DNA from: Spirogloea muscicola
Taxonomy: Eukaryota > Streptophyta > Zygnematophyceae > Spirogloeales > Spirogloeaceae
Direction of reading: 5' to 3'
Assembly: GCA_009602725.1 (NCBI GenBank)
Contig: WELB01000057.1
Coordinates: 689,656 to 740,413 of the forward strand
DNA: 50,758 nt
The position numbers and the translations under genes are program-made. Shown here one piece after another: positions 9,855 through 20,800 of this stretch; positions within the stretch are counted from its first letter, which is position 1; every line of letters begins with the position of its first letter. The notes beneath the pieces were generated by a model. The model had not been told where the DNA came from. It did not search any database and worked only from the letters and a program-made list of their open reading frames with translations.

Positions 9855-12800
9855 CTAAACGACACTGAAGGCTTCAGTAAAGTCTTGTCTCGTTTGAGCT
9901 TGGTTGCCATCCACGAGCACCTCGCCAACCACGTCACTTTGACTGCACCTCTGCACACCTTCGTTACTGCAGCAAAGGAAGTCGAAGAATGCCGCCGTGG
10001 CTGCGGTTGCATTGCTGAGCCTGGGACCCACGTCTCGCCTTGGGCACGACCGGAAGCCTGGGCTGTCTTGCAAGATCCTCGAGGATGGCCTCAAGCCCCA
10101 GTCACCATTGGCCATGTCTATGAAGTCAAGCCCATACTTGGCAGAGGCTTCTTCTGGGGTCTTTGCACGATACTCAATGAAGCTTACGTTGTTGATCCAG
10201 GGCAACGCCGGCAGCTGGTCTCTGTGCAGAATGGCTGGCACCCGCGTCGTTCGTGAAGCCACCACCACGGACTGCATTCCATCTTGCAAGCACACTCAGG
10301 CAGCATATATCTCCGAGATGTTGTGCTGAAATACCATTCACAGGTGAATCTTTGGTGATTAGGGCTTTCTGTGGTGTCAAAGAGCAAAGAAGCACGGCAT
10401 CCAACTGGGTGGAATCGGACCTGCCACACGTTCAGCGTAGGCATGCCGCTGCAATTGCCAGTGGTCGAAGCATTGAGCCCTGTCTCCTGATTGCAGCTGT
10501 AACCAGCTATCTCGGTGACGTCACAGAAGTCTGTCAACCACGGATACTCCTGGAAAAGAGTGGAGCAATGAAGACTTCAACAAGCCTTCATCAGGAAGGT
10601 CACTGAGACAAATATTGGACTTGTATGATACATGACGCTTACTGCCTGAAAAGAAGGGCTGTCCCAATATTGCTCTCGGATCTTATTCCAGTACGAGCCT
10701 GGGTCACGAATGCAGTTCCAGAGAAGCTGTGGCATGATGAAGCCAGGCTGATAGCGGGGCGCGACTGTCAAGTGGCCGCTTATACGGTTGGCATGGCCCG
10801 TGTTCATCTTCATGCTATTTTTCTGGCCCACGCAGACGGTGCCATCAAGTGTCACGCCGGAGGCTGCAATGTCTAGGTAGATGCAGTGAGCCATGGGCCC
10901 AATTACATAATTGCACTCCATCTTGTTGCCTGCAAAGAGTCAAAATGGGCCTCTTCTGTATGAGCACTTGCAATGTAACACTCTGATGCTTGCCCTCTAG
11001 GTTTCACTAGATCTTTGTTAGTATGTGTGGCAGCCTATGTCCATCATATATTGTCCAGTCCACAACAGGCAGGGGACCGAGCTCAGTGAGTCTGTGATTA
11101 CTGCATCCATAACAGAAACTTTTCTAGAATTGCAAGGCTGTTGGACTGTACCTGGATTCAACCAGTGAGTGGCGGCATACAAGCCCCCCCCATCAGAATC
11201 AACGATTGCATGGGGGGCTGTGAAGAGATAGTTGTGCTTCACGAGATTGTGCATTGCTGCACAGATGCAGCAAATGCAGGGCTTGTCAGGAAACAGCAGA
11301 AATAACATATCTCATCCACCAACACTGTCATTGGCCAACAAAGCTACACAGGCGAGAGGGAAAGCTGGTGCTGCAAGTGCGAGAGTCTCTCAATGGGCGG
11401 CAACAATGCAGGGCTTTCCAGCAATCTCACAGTCGCCTGTGTTGTGGATGCCCCGTCCAAGGTAGATGCCGAACTTGAAGAAGTCACGAATGTCATTGTT
11501 CAGAACCGACACCCCGACAGCTCCATATGCGAGGTGCACGCCCGTCTTCCTTCCCTGGATGACGTTGTTGGAAATTGTGTTGTGCATGAGCTGGAAGTCG
11601 GGCCTTTCAGTGACCCCTTTCCCGCCTATAACGACACCGTAGTCCGTGGAGACAATGTGGAGCGAGTCCAAGAGGCAGTGCCGGGAGTTGAAGACGTGCA
11701 CGGCCCCGGAGATTGTGGCCATGACCACGTGGATGTGGAGAGAGGAAGCCACCGCGAGGGCGGGGCAGGCTGCCTCGTCCATGTACTTGTAGAGCTTGAA
11801 GGGGCACGCGCCCACTTGGTCGACAGGCGGGTGCTCGTGGATGTGGACGCCGACGAAAAGCACGTGATGGGCACCTCGGACGAGCACAGCTGGCGCCAGT
11901 GTGCTGGTGCTGCGGATGAAGCAGCCACCAGGGCCAGCAGCGCAGCGAAACACGGTGCAGGAGAAGGCCCCATTGAGGCGCATCGTCGTCGGCAGCGTGA
12001 GGTTGCGGTGGAGGACGAGCACAGCCGTCGTGCCTACGGGGAGGCCGCCCCTCCTCAGAATGTCGTCAAGTGTGAAGACGTTGATGCGTACCCGATCCAA
12101 GCTGCAGCTCTGCGGTTGGGGCTCTGAGCAGCTGACACAACAAGCAAGTGTTAGTATTGAAATCAGGAACGTCAGCTCACACTGGCCTCATCTCCGCTGG
12201 GCACAGCAGATTAAACATATCAGGCAGCCTACTCAGGCCAGGACTGACCCCTGAGCTGCTCTGAAGTTGTTCATAGCATGCAGTGCAACGCGCATCAGGT
12301 TAGACAACCACAACTAGGATGTACACTTTCTGAAGTCTAGCTTCTGGGCCTCTGGCTCTAGCTTCAGTGCTGCATGCAGAAAGGCTCAAGGATCCTGTAA
12401 TAGCAGGGCGAGGACAAGAGAGGATAAGGGGTGACGGCTTTCCCGACCTGTGGCTTTGGTCGCTGTAAGGGACGTAGCTCGTCCGCGGAGGCGGTCGAGA
12501 TTGCCGTCAAGAAAGCGCTGAAGCTGCCGCAGCGGCCACGCTCCTGCCCGCCATCGCTGCGCCGCCGCCGCCTGGCGGGACGTGTGCTCCTCAGCATCGG
12601 ACTGCGGCAGAGGCTGCCCATAGAAGCCGAGCAGACCTGTGGGGATTCCATCGGCTGATGGGTCCCCCGACGAGCTCCACTGCGACGCCGCCGCACGGCC
12701 TCTGGGCGTTGCGGCGTACGCGTTCTCTGTGGAGGGGCGACGGCGGCGTCATGGCCCGGCCTGAGGAGCTCCGGCTGTGGCGCTCGCTCTACCGGCGGCG

Positions 12801-13047
12801 CCGGCGGTGGAGCCAGTCGCAGAGACGAGGCGCGGAGGTCCTCTAGGACGTCCCTCGCTGCTCGTCGGCAGCGCCCGCATGGTGCCGACTGATGGTGGGA
12901 TCGGCAACCCGGCAGCGCACCGGAGACGGTGGCGGCAGCAGCCGTGGCGGCGGCGGCGGCCGCCAGGCCCGCTGCTTCCAGCAGCAGCAAGCCGGCGAGG
13001 CAGAGGGCCGCTGCAGCCGCGGCACGCGGCGGCCGCGCGCCCGCCAT
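9855..13047 (-). CDS. putative secreted right-handed beta-helix protein
   Basis: The protein starts MAGARPPRAAAAAALCLAGL, a signal-peptide-like stretch of alanine and leucine, followed by a GC-rich, arginine-rich part whose splicing is uncertain (first exon within 13047-12364). A beta-helix core follows in exons at about 12127-11431, 11256-11152, 10929-10643 and 10549 to about 10350, with a last exon from about 10290 to the stop at 9855. Exon 2/3 and 3/4 phases fit exactly. Repeating N-rich turns typical of parallel beta-helices include HNTISNNVIQGRKTGVHL, VLNNDIRDFFKFGIYLGR, NLVKHNYLF and ASGVTLDG with MKMNTGHANRISG. The family contains polysaccharide lyases, epimerases and glycosidases; no catalytic set can be assigned, so the substrate is unknown. 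Potential N-glycosylation sites such as NCS and NAT and many cysteines fit a secreted protein. The fold call is fairly firm; function and the first exon are not. Confidence 0.75.
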
Positions 13048-13062
13048 GGTTGTGGTGACGGT

Positions 13063-13092
13063 TTTAGGGTTTAGCCAGAATTAGGGTTCAGC
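13063..13092 (-). promoter_or_regulatory. telo-box-like motifs upstream of beta-helix gene
   Basis: Just upstream of the ATG at 13047, the minus strand carries AACCCTAATT and CTAAACCCTAAAAC, matching the AAACCCTAA telo-box found in 5' regions of many plant genes, often of translation-related genes. The motif is seen directly; a regulatory role is inferred from its position. Confidence 0.5.
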
Positions 13093-13160
13093 TTCTGAGC
13101 AGCTAGCAAGTGGTGGCACCTGGGGGAAATAGAAGAGAGAAGAAGTGGCACTCTGAATGG

Positions 13161-13209
13161 GGGCAAGGGCTGCGAAAAGCCAGCCCAAAAAGAATTGACA
13201 AAGATTCGG
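13161..13209 (+). repeat. dispersed hairpin repeat copy (family R1)
   Basis: This copy reads GGGCAAGGGCTGCGAAAAGC, then CAGCCCAAAAAGAATTGACA and AAGATTCGG. The arms GGCTG and CAGCC can pair around an A-rich loop. It lies about 110 bases upstream of the beta-helix start codon. Confidence 0.8.
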
Positions 13210-13612
13210 AGGGGCCTACAAGCGTCTAGCAGCTACAAAGGGGCCGGAAGATGAAGTGGATGAAGCGAGAAAGAGAGAAGTAGCGCGGAGCGCATGAAAT
13301 GCAAGGGAGGCCAATTCATAGCCAATGAATTCTCCAGGCAGAGTCTAGTGCGAACTAATCAAGGCTACATAATATGGAGACCCAAAGTAAGATGCCGAAG
13401 GTAACAGGGTGATATTGTACCCACGTGAGCACAAACATATCCGACAAGCTAACTTGGGGAGTTGGAGCCGCCGCCACAAAAGTTGGAGGCCTGACTTAGA
13501 GGGCGCCCTGCACGTTGATGAAGAGCCAATGCTTGCGAGCGCTGCACTAAGCGAAAGCCGCATTCTACAATATGCAACTAAGGCCTGCGGAAAGAAGTAG
13601 CTCTATCAATGT

Positions 13613-13651
13613 AAGGGCAATGGCTGTGAGAAGGCTAGCCCACAGCGAATG
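13613..13651 (+). repeat. dispersed hairpin repeat copy (family R1)
   Basis: This copy reads AAGGGCAATGGCTGTGAGAA, then GGCTAGCCCACAGCGAATG. The preceding TGTAAGGGCAATGGCTG also matches bases just before the 9138 copy (TGTAAGGCAATGGCTG). Confidence 0.75.
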
Positions 13652-13689
13652 AAAGAAAGTGGCTCTCTCAAAAAAAAATGGAATGTGTA

Positions 13690-13722
13690 ATGAGTGATGG
13701 AGGGCCTGAGTGGCCAAGTAGA
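13690..13722 (+). repeat. dispersed repeat R2, partial copy
   Basis: The segment TGAGTGATGGAGGGCCTGAG followed by TGGCCAAGTA matches the repeat at 32094-32126 (GAGTGATGGAGGGCCCGAGT and on). It ends abruptly before the retroelement remnant. Confidence 0.75.
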
Positions 13723-13737
13723 ATTATCCACTCCCCT

Positions 13738-13989
13738 ATCCACCCCGGAGGTCTATAACAAGTGGGACTTCTTCACGAGGTCGTTAACGAGTATGTACTC
13801 CGAGTTGGATGTGACCCGAATACGCAACAACGACTTTGAAGACTACGTCCGCTGAGTCTACTTGCTGCTAGCAAATCTCGACTGCAGGCCCATGGACAAC
13901 GCGGACCAGTGTCAATGATTCAAAGCTGGGCTTTTGGAGCATGTGGCTCGCTGGCTCAATTGGATGCAGTCACCTTCAAGCCCGTGGAC
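13738..13989 (+). repeat. inverted copy of gag fragment (left palindrome arm)
   Basis: Sequence such as TAACAAGTGGGACTTCTTCA, GTCGTTAACGAGTATGT and CAACAACGACTT on the plus strand recurs on the minus strand at 14400-14110. The left arm lacks about 20-40 bases present in the right arm and has more in-frame stops (for example after GACTACGTCCGC), so it is the more decayed copy. Confidence 0.85.
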
Positions 13990-14109
13990 ATTTAGGTCTG
14001 GGACTGGGTATGCGCCTCGAGGACGCAGGCGTAGCCGGATCAAGAGCTTCAACCAATGGACGCTTCTGCGAGTACATTGCGAAAGCAAGGCGTGCCTGCT
14101 CGATGAGGC

Positions 14110-14400
14110 GGTCCAATGTGGCCACGGTCTTGAAGGTGACCGCATCTCATTGAGCCAGCAGTGCCACATGCTCCGAGAGCTCAGCTTTGAATTCTTGACA
14201 CTGGACCGTGTGGTCCATCGGCCTGCAGTTGACTTTCGGTAGCAGCATAGGGAATCGGCGGACGTAGTCTTCGAAGTCGTTGTTGCGCATTCGGATCACA
14301 TCCATCTCATTGCATGCAATCTGCCAACCTCGCGGACATACTCGTTAACGACCACATGAAGAAGTCCCACTTGTTACAGAACCCCGGGGTGGAGGACTTC
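14110..14400 (-). pseudogene. gag-like fragment (right palindrome arm)
   Basis: On the minus strand the reading frame includes CNKWDFFMWSLTSMSARLA, then, after a frame break, MDVIRMRNNDFEDYVRRF, PKVNCRPMDHTVQCQEF and LIEQARLAFAMYSQKRP. This is the spacing of tryptophan and hydrophobic residues expected of retrotransposon Gag. Frame changes and stops show it is not functional. The family is inferred from style, not from a search. Confidence 0.6.
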
Positions 14401-14549
14401 TTCTGATTGTCCCATCGCTAGCGCCCATGCCGCCTAGCGCTAGCGGCATAAGGAGGTATGTGGCAGAAAGTCCCACATGGGAATGTGCGCCCGTGCCACA
14501 TTGCACGAACCATGCCAGGATCTCCGCGAGCTAGGCGTTGAGGCTGCCT

Positions 14550-14924
14550 TTTAAGGCTTGGACACTGAACTTGGCCAGAGAGGCGGCCGGGCACGCCCCA
14601 GCTGCGACTGACATTCTTTGGCCTTCAGTTTGCGGATACGACGCTCGCCCTTGCACACGCGGGCGACAAGCGTCTTCACTTCCTCCAAAAGCGCTCCCGT
14701 GAAGGAGGCTACTGCCGGGTCCCACACGGGTCCCACGCGGCCTCATGAAGCTCCAGGAGGCACGCAGTGCACCGCGCGTCGTCGGAGGTCTGGCCATCCG
14801 AGCTTGGCGCGTGGAGTTCCGCCAGATCGTGGACGAGCTCCTCGACCTTGGGAGGTTGTACTGCCGGTGGAAGAGGGCTAGGACAGTATTGGAGTTCGGC
14901 AACTCCATGCCTTATGCACCACAC
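14550..14924 (-). pseudogene. gag-like N-terminal remnant, frameshifted
   Basis: Two overlapping minus-strand frames carry one probable ancestral sequence: KVEELVHDLAELHAPSSDGQ with RCTACLLELHEA at 14924-14709, then FTGALLEEVKTLVARVCKGE at 14736-14551. The change of frame near 14710-14736 points to a frameshift. The acidic, helical character and the position after the primer-binding site fit a gag start. Confidence 0.5.
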
Positions 14925-15441
14925 ACTGACGGATCATCAAGTCAGAGGCGGCAGAATATCGTGAACCCATACCGGCAAGATAACACTCAGGACTGGTGCC
15001 CCAGATCAACGAGCAATCATGACAGCACGTGTGCCATACCTCCAAACACAAAGCTGTACAAGCAGCAGGAGGGAGGGACCAGTAGTGGAACACCGACCAG
15101 CTCCTGGCATACATCCAGACTTTGCCGCCAAAATTTGGACCAGTTCCAGTTTCGTGCCATGCAGGCTGGCACTCCGCCGGTCACAGGTGGTTTACGCAGG
15201 CAAGTACTGACCTGGCAATACAGATTGCCGCCAGGAAGAAGAGCCACTCGGCATCGCAAAAGCTGGGTGCGGGGATGTCGAAGGCGAGAAGGTGGCACAC
15301 ATGCCGCTTCGCCGATGACAGCTCCACGTACAGTTTGGAGAATTTTCTACTCGAAAGAGAGAACTTAGTCCTGAATACAGAAGGATCCTTGCTCTATCAG
15401 CCGTAAAACACAACTTTCACAAGACTGGCTAGATGCAAGAA

Positions 15442-15455
15442 CTCATCTGATACCA
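15442..15455 (-). other. LTR-retrotransposon primer-binding site (tRNA-iMet type)
   Basis: The minus strand reads TGGTATCAGATGAG. The first ten bases, TGGTATCAGA, match the start of the common plant primer site complementary to the 3' end of initiator tRNA-Met (TGGTATCAGAGC). It begins one base after a CA dinucleotide (15458-15457) that would end an LTR, which is normal spacing. Confidence 0.7.
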
Positions 15456-15456
15456 A

Positions 15457-15666
15457 TGTAATGTGCCGATCCCTATACACACGGTTAGGGTCAGGACGTC
15501 CTGGTTGTATTCTGGACGTAGGGGGTTTTGGAGACAACCCTCTTACAGGACAGCGCCAGTGCACACAGCGCACACACGCGCACAGAGCGCAGCGGAAGTC
15601 TTATCCAGAGGCACTGCTAGAAGGCGGTGACTCTACTGGGTCAGTGGCTTAGTAGTTGACCCCACA
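15457..15666 (-). repeat. putative solo 5' LTR
   Basis: On the minus strand this runs from TGTGGGGTCAAC to ATTACA, giving TG...CA ends and a length of about 210 bases. The inner end is fixed by the primer-binding site. The outer TG is only the most plausible choice, because no second LTR was found for comparison. Confidence 0.45.
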
Positions 15667-17803
15667 TAGGGCGCAGCCATAATATTCAAAGAGAGCCGGC
15701 GAGGCCCACAGCGACGAGCTGCGGCCACGGGCTGAGCAGCAGGCGGCAGCAGCAGAGCTGTGGCGGCGGCTGCGGCAGCAGGCAGCAGCAGGGCTGTGCC
15801 TCTCATGGGGCGGCGTCACTGGTCCGACTACCTGAATCTGGCCAAGGCCTACTTTATATTAAATTAGAAGAAAGAGCTCGCCCATATTAAATTAGTATGC
15901 CATCTGCCACCCCTCCCCAGTTGGCGTGACGAAGGTAGCCCAAAGGTCCACCTACGGAGGGGCGGACCCGGGATGTGGAGCCGATCATGTAAGGTTACCG
16001 GCACCGTTGGCACTCCCAAACAAACGGAGGGGACATTACTACACCAAAGCTCAAGCGTGACGCTTAGTGTGTTGATGCCCGCCGACGTAGTCGGGCGGGT
16101 AGCTTAGGCCATTCCAGCGTCCCGCAAGCCATCATTTTGCATGCTATAGAATGTGGCTATCATTGAGTCTGCAGCGCTCCCAGGCACTCGCGATTCACCA
16201 GCGTGCTGGTCGTGCATTAGCCCAGGCTAGTGGCTTCCGTAGTGGTGGTTTGGCGCCCCAGTATAGCTTGTCAGATATGCATGTGCTCACTCGGGAATAT
16301 TAGTGTCCCCCTTAGCCAGCTCGTCACCCAGTTAACAGGACATTTGTAAGGCTAGAATTGGCCTCCCTTTCAATTCCATGCGCACCGCGCGCCTTCTCGC
16401 CAGAGACCAGTCAATGGGCACTGAGGGAAGCCCATCCGAAAGGGCACTCTGACCACCCACAAGCAAGAAGCGAAAGAAGCGGTGCAAGGCGTGCTTGGAA
16501 TGGTGCGCTGGAGCCCACTGCCCACAGTCGAATAGACAGTTGGGTCCAGTGAACAGAACACCGTGCTCTTCCACAGACCGAACGCTGCTGGCCTTGCAGT
16601 CGACTGCTCCTCGGCTCCCCAGCTGGCCGCATACCTCGAGAGGCAAAGTACACATTGGCACAGGGGGCCAATTCAAAGCCTTACCAGTGATTAAGTCTTC
16701 CGCCAATTGCAGTCTTCACGAGGGGTTGCTGCTGTCACCTGGCACTGACGCAAGCTTTGGCGCCAGCTGTGATGCTGCTTGTGCCACGACTTCGGTTGCT
16801 CCTCTTACCATCTTTAGTATCAGCAGCCACTCCTCCTGTCTTACCATCTCAAGAAAGGGGCCACCACTCCTAAGTCGCCCGCCTGGTGAATATGGCCAGC
16901 CCAAGCATCAATCCAAGCTGTTGCTCGCAGATATTCGACAACTATCACTCAGAACGTTGTTATCGTGTGGGCCACTTGGGACTCGTGAGTTTTGCACTTT
17001 CTCCGACCGTTACAATTTGCCTTGGGCATTTGCGACATTGTCACACACAGTGAATGGACATTACCCCGTCCCTGGCCATGCGCGCATCATCCCGCGGGGG
17101 CTTGGTGGTGTACACACCTCACAACATGCTCTGCTGAAGGGGGCCATGAGGTGATAGAGAGAAAGAAGATCGCGGCTACTATGCATCAAGGGTGGCCGTG
17201 CCATCCAGCCAAGCGCATACAGAGGGACGGAACGCTTGTGTGCAAGCACTTTAGGAGATGCTGCACAGACTTGAGTTGTAGCCTCCAAGCCTATTTCTTG
17301 GTTATGCTATTTCAATGTACACTAAGAGGTAATTGGAGTAACTTTGGAAGCTCTGTTGCTGCTACATAGCCTGTTTCAAACAGCACCTGTAATAACTCCT
17401 CTCTTTGTCCTGCAAAATATGCATTTTGAATCTCAGCAGAACAACTTGGGCACCAAGTCATGGTATGACTTGCACACATTGGCAAGCCAAAGCATCCTGA
17501 AGAGAGACATGCCAAAGCGTCCCTGATGATGCACGCGCACATGCTGGCACAGCTTTGAGCACACACATGGGCACGCAAGCAGGCATCTTCCTATGCATAA
17601 CAACAATCACGCACACAGATTGTGGCCAACATTCTGCACCACTGGTTCAGATGAAGTACCTGACAGTAAAGGGAATAAGCGAGCCACTCTCTGTACAGAG
17701 GAGTGCACTAAGGCTGTCCTGTTGCTTGCCAACTGCTTCAAGAGCCGTATCGCCACACAATCCGCGCTCTCCAAGCTGCAAAGTTGATAAAACAGAAGCT
17801 GGC
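15667..17803. other. intergenic, no gene recognised
   Basis: This 2.1 kb lies between the retroelement and the 3' end of INTS1. It holds a CAG-rich patch (15720-15800), two close copies of ATATTAAATTAG near 15856 and 15883, and copy 2 of the 38-base repeat at 16361-16398. An open frame of 219 codons at 16495-17154 has no recognisable domain and unremarkable composition, so it is not called as a gene. Confidence 0.5.
16361..16398 (+). repeat. 38-base dispersed repeat, copy 2
   Basis: This matches 8734-8771 in the same orientation with two mismatches (CCATGCGCACC here against TCATGCACACC there). The flanks differ, so the shared unit is short. Confidence 0.85.
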
Positions 17804-20800
17804 TCAGAATTCTGAAACCCCGGATGATAGCCTTCTGCTGATACACTTCACAGCTGAGTCTCTCGTGCTTCTGTGACAGGGTGATGATGTTGAATTTAAA
17901 GTATTGCAGTCTACGCAGCTGCAGTGCAACAACCTCATGCGACTCTCCAGCAGCCGTTCAATGAGGGTAGTAGCAAGCTCCTCAATTGCAGGGTCGCAAA
18001 TGTCAAGCGTCGGCAGCAGTTCGTTCTCCAGCATGCCCAGAACAGGGGGCATCCTGGCCGAAGCCCTCTCGATGTCAGTCAACAAGGCGAGCATGGTTGG
18101 GGCTTCGTCGTCACCATCTTCGAGGTCATCAGAAGCGTCCGCCTCCTGGAGGATACAAAGCCAGACAGAAAGATTTAGCCTGTCAACTAGTCGTAAAACT
18201 TAATAAAGAGTGTCACCTGAATTCTTACACTGACACTGAAGGGGGATGAAGTTTTACCCTCATGGTGCTGCGAACTGTAGGGTTATACGCGTAGACTTTG
18301 GTTGCCAAAACGTCCAGCTGCCTGACTTGAGTAAGCCTGGCTAGCCTCGTCCGCACATGGTGCAGCTCAGGAGTGGCGATGTCCCTTGACAACTGTTGTG
18401 AATGCAAATTTTGGTCGTGCAGAAGGGATTGCAGGAACCCCAGCTTCTTGACTTTGACATACTCTGCCACCAAGGCCCTCAGAAGGTTGTCCTCCCTTGC
18501 GACTAAGGCAGCTGAATGCTGACCTGTGCCGTGCAGTAAGCCAAAGGACATGGTGAGAAAGTTGCTGCAGGAGCAATGTGCCACTGTGCAGGAAATTGGC
18601 ACACTAAAATAACCTTCTCATCGCAAGCAATTGCTGCAGGTTTGACAATGACATGAACTTGAAGTATGTCTGTACCTGCTACAACACAGTGACAGAGGAA
18701 GTCCACGAGCTGGGCCACTAACACAGCGTTCCCCTGCTCTTGCGTGCCCTGCCCTTTGACAGCCTTCAGGATGTCGAAGATGACTTTGAGCATTGACTCC
18801 AGTGGCTTGCTGGCCCAAGGAGGCATTGCCTTGCTGGGTGCTGACGAGATCCCTCCTAGGCTTTCCCCTTGGGCTTCGTGCCCGTTGTAAGCGGGCAGCA
18901 GGAAATGGCGGACTGAATCTAGCACATTGACCGCTCGCAAATAGAGACTCCCATTGGTGGCAATGCTTCCCTCTTCCCTCATGACCTCCTGGAAAGAACT
19001 CATGGATGGATTGTCACTTGGATTGTCACTTGTGACTTAGATGACTGCTACTTAGCTGTGTGCTGCTTCTCCAGAACCTTGACATGCTGATGTCATGTAC
19101 TACAAGCATTGCTCATGGCCAGTCTCCACTACGCACAAGCTGTTAACAGCCAGGGTGGTGTGCTACCTAGAAGGCTGAGCCGTCTAGACTGACCCAGAAC
19201 CTGGGCTGTTCACCTGAAGTTGGATAGCAAGGGCTGGCAGATGAGAGAGCAGCAGAGCTGGGTGCCTTCTACCGAAGTCTTTGCAGAAGCCTGTTGAGGG
19301 ACACCTCAGTGCTATGTTAGCTCAAGATGTCCGATGCAACTCAGCAACAAGGCATACGACTGTTCACAATCAATCAACCAATTTGATCAAACAATCAGTC
19401 GCTTGATCCATCATAGCACTGCAGGAGTGGGTCTTGTCCTACCTGCAGCAGCCATTGCTCCAGCATTGTCAATGGAGCATAGGGACTGCAGGTACTTGTG
19501 TAGCTCAAGATTCCAGGCCAAAGATTTGCCCTGAGCCAAAGGAGAGCATGGTATAGTCACAAGGAGCATGGCTTGGTTGCAATCCACAAAGTGCCCATGT
19601 GCAGCTTCAGCTGCAGCTGCAGATTGAGGAGCAACTTACCTGTGCCATACTCATGCTTGAGAGGAGCTCTGCTGCGCAGCAAAGGATTCTCCGCTTGTCT
19701 GAGCGCCAGGCGGCTTTGAGTGACGAGGGTGAGGCAATGTACAGATGTGCCTGAAACCTCACAATGGCTCGAACTACGGCCTCCCCAGATGCTTCTTCTG
19801 CCTTTGTTGCTCTGAAAGGTGGGAGCAAGGGCGCCACGCCAGTCCAACATGGTGAGCAGAAGCTTCATGGAAGCAATGGCTTATGAGCAAGCTCCAAAGT
19901 CCATGAGGGTCAGATCAATATAGAGCTATTAGAAATCCAATATCGAATCTGCATATCTTGTGTTGGAAGAGCAGTGACTTGGAAGCAGGTTGAGCTTAGA
20001 GCATCTATGCAGAGGACTTGCACTTATTCGGGATCAAGCATCAGGGGCTATGCCATACAGGTGGTGCTGGAGCACTTGGGCATTGGCAATGCCAGATGTA
20101 ATGGCCATCATGAGAGGCTCCAGCCAAGCACCGTCCTCACGCTCTGGCTGCAAAAGGAAGGCATCGGCTAAAGCCCCGGCCGTCACCTGCGCTTTCAACG
20201 AGTGGACAATTCTTAATCGCGCACATCAGGCAGCAGAAGACTTCTTGAGCAGCACTCCTGAGCATTGTAATTAAGAACAAGAGGAATTGCAGTGAAAGCC
20301 ACAGCCTTGACTGGTCACATAGCTTGAGGTGGATTGTAAGGACCATCTGCAAATCTCCATGGTATAGAACAACTAGACCTGATCTCAAAGATCAATCTGG
20401 TGCAGCAAAGGTAAATGACTGTAAAAGACGGGTGCCTTACCTCAGCAAGCCCCAGCTGCAGGCAGTCCACAAGAAATTTGGCTACTGCAAAATTGTCACT
20501 GACTGGCCGGGATGCTGCAGGAACTGCTAGATCACAGCGTGCAATCTGAGAACTGAGCCTGGTAGCGATTGTCTTCACAGCGTGTCTGGATCCGACATCC
20601 ACAAGGTTCTCCAATGACGTACGGCCCAAGTCCATGTCCTTGACACTATCGAGCTTCGATCGCACCTCCCAGTCACAGTCCAGCCACTGCAAGAGCTCGA
20701 CAATAATAACTTCCCTGCCTATCCTCTTCTTTTCGTCGGCACATTCTGCTGGAACTCCTACCTTCTCTGGCCTTTCAGTCAGATCCTGATACATGCCGCA

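Larger units (their letters stand above)
13738..15666 (-). mobile_element. degenerate LTR retrotransposon with palindromic gag remnant
   Basis: Read on the minus strand, the order is a possible LTR (15666-15457), a primer-binding site like that for initiator tRNA-Met (15455-15442), a leader of about 500 bases, then gag-like coding fragments (about 14924-14550 in two overlapping frames, and about 14400-14110). No protease, reverse transcriptase or integrase is visible, so the element is truncated and disabled. The 14400-14110 piece reads RMRNNDFEDYVRRFP and ELSEHVALL, resembling Gag of Ty3/gypsy-type elements. A second copy of that piece lies inverted at 13738-13989, so this end forms a large imperfect palindrome with a spacer of about 120 bases. 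The LTR class is inferred mainly from the primer site and gag style. Confidence 0.68.

Noticed and set aside
11393-12127. 244-codon open frame on the plus strand
   Set aside because: It is the antisense shadow of the beta-helix core exon on the minus strand, which shows clear protein repeat structure and consistent splice phases.
13345-13563. 72-codon minus-strand open frame beyond the beta-helix start
   Set aside because: Hydrophobic start but no similarity, and the region carries dispersed repeats.
16495-17154. 219-codon open frame on the plus strand
   Set aside because: No recognisable domain, no splice context and no compositional sign of coding; it lies in a repeat-bearing intergenic region.
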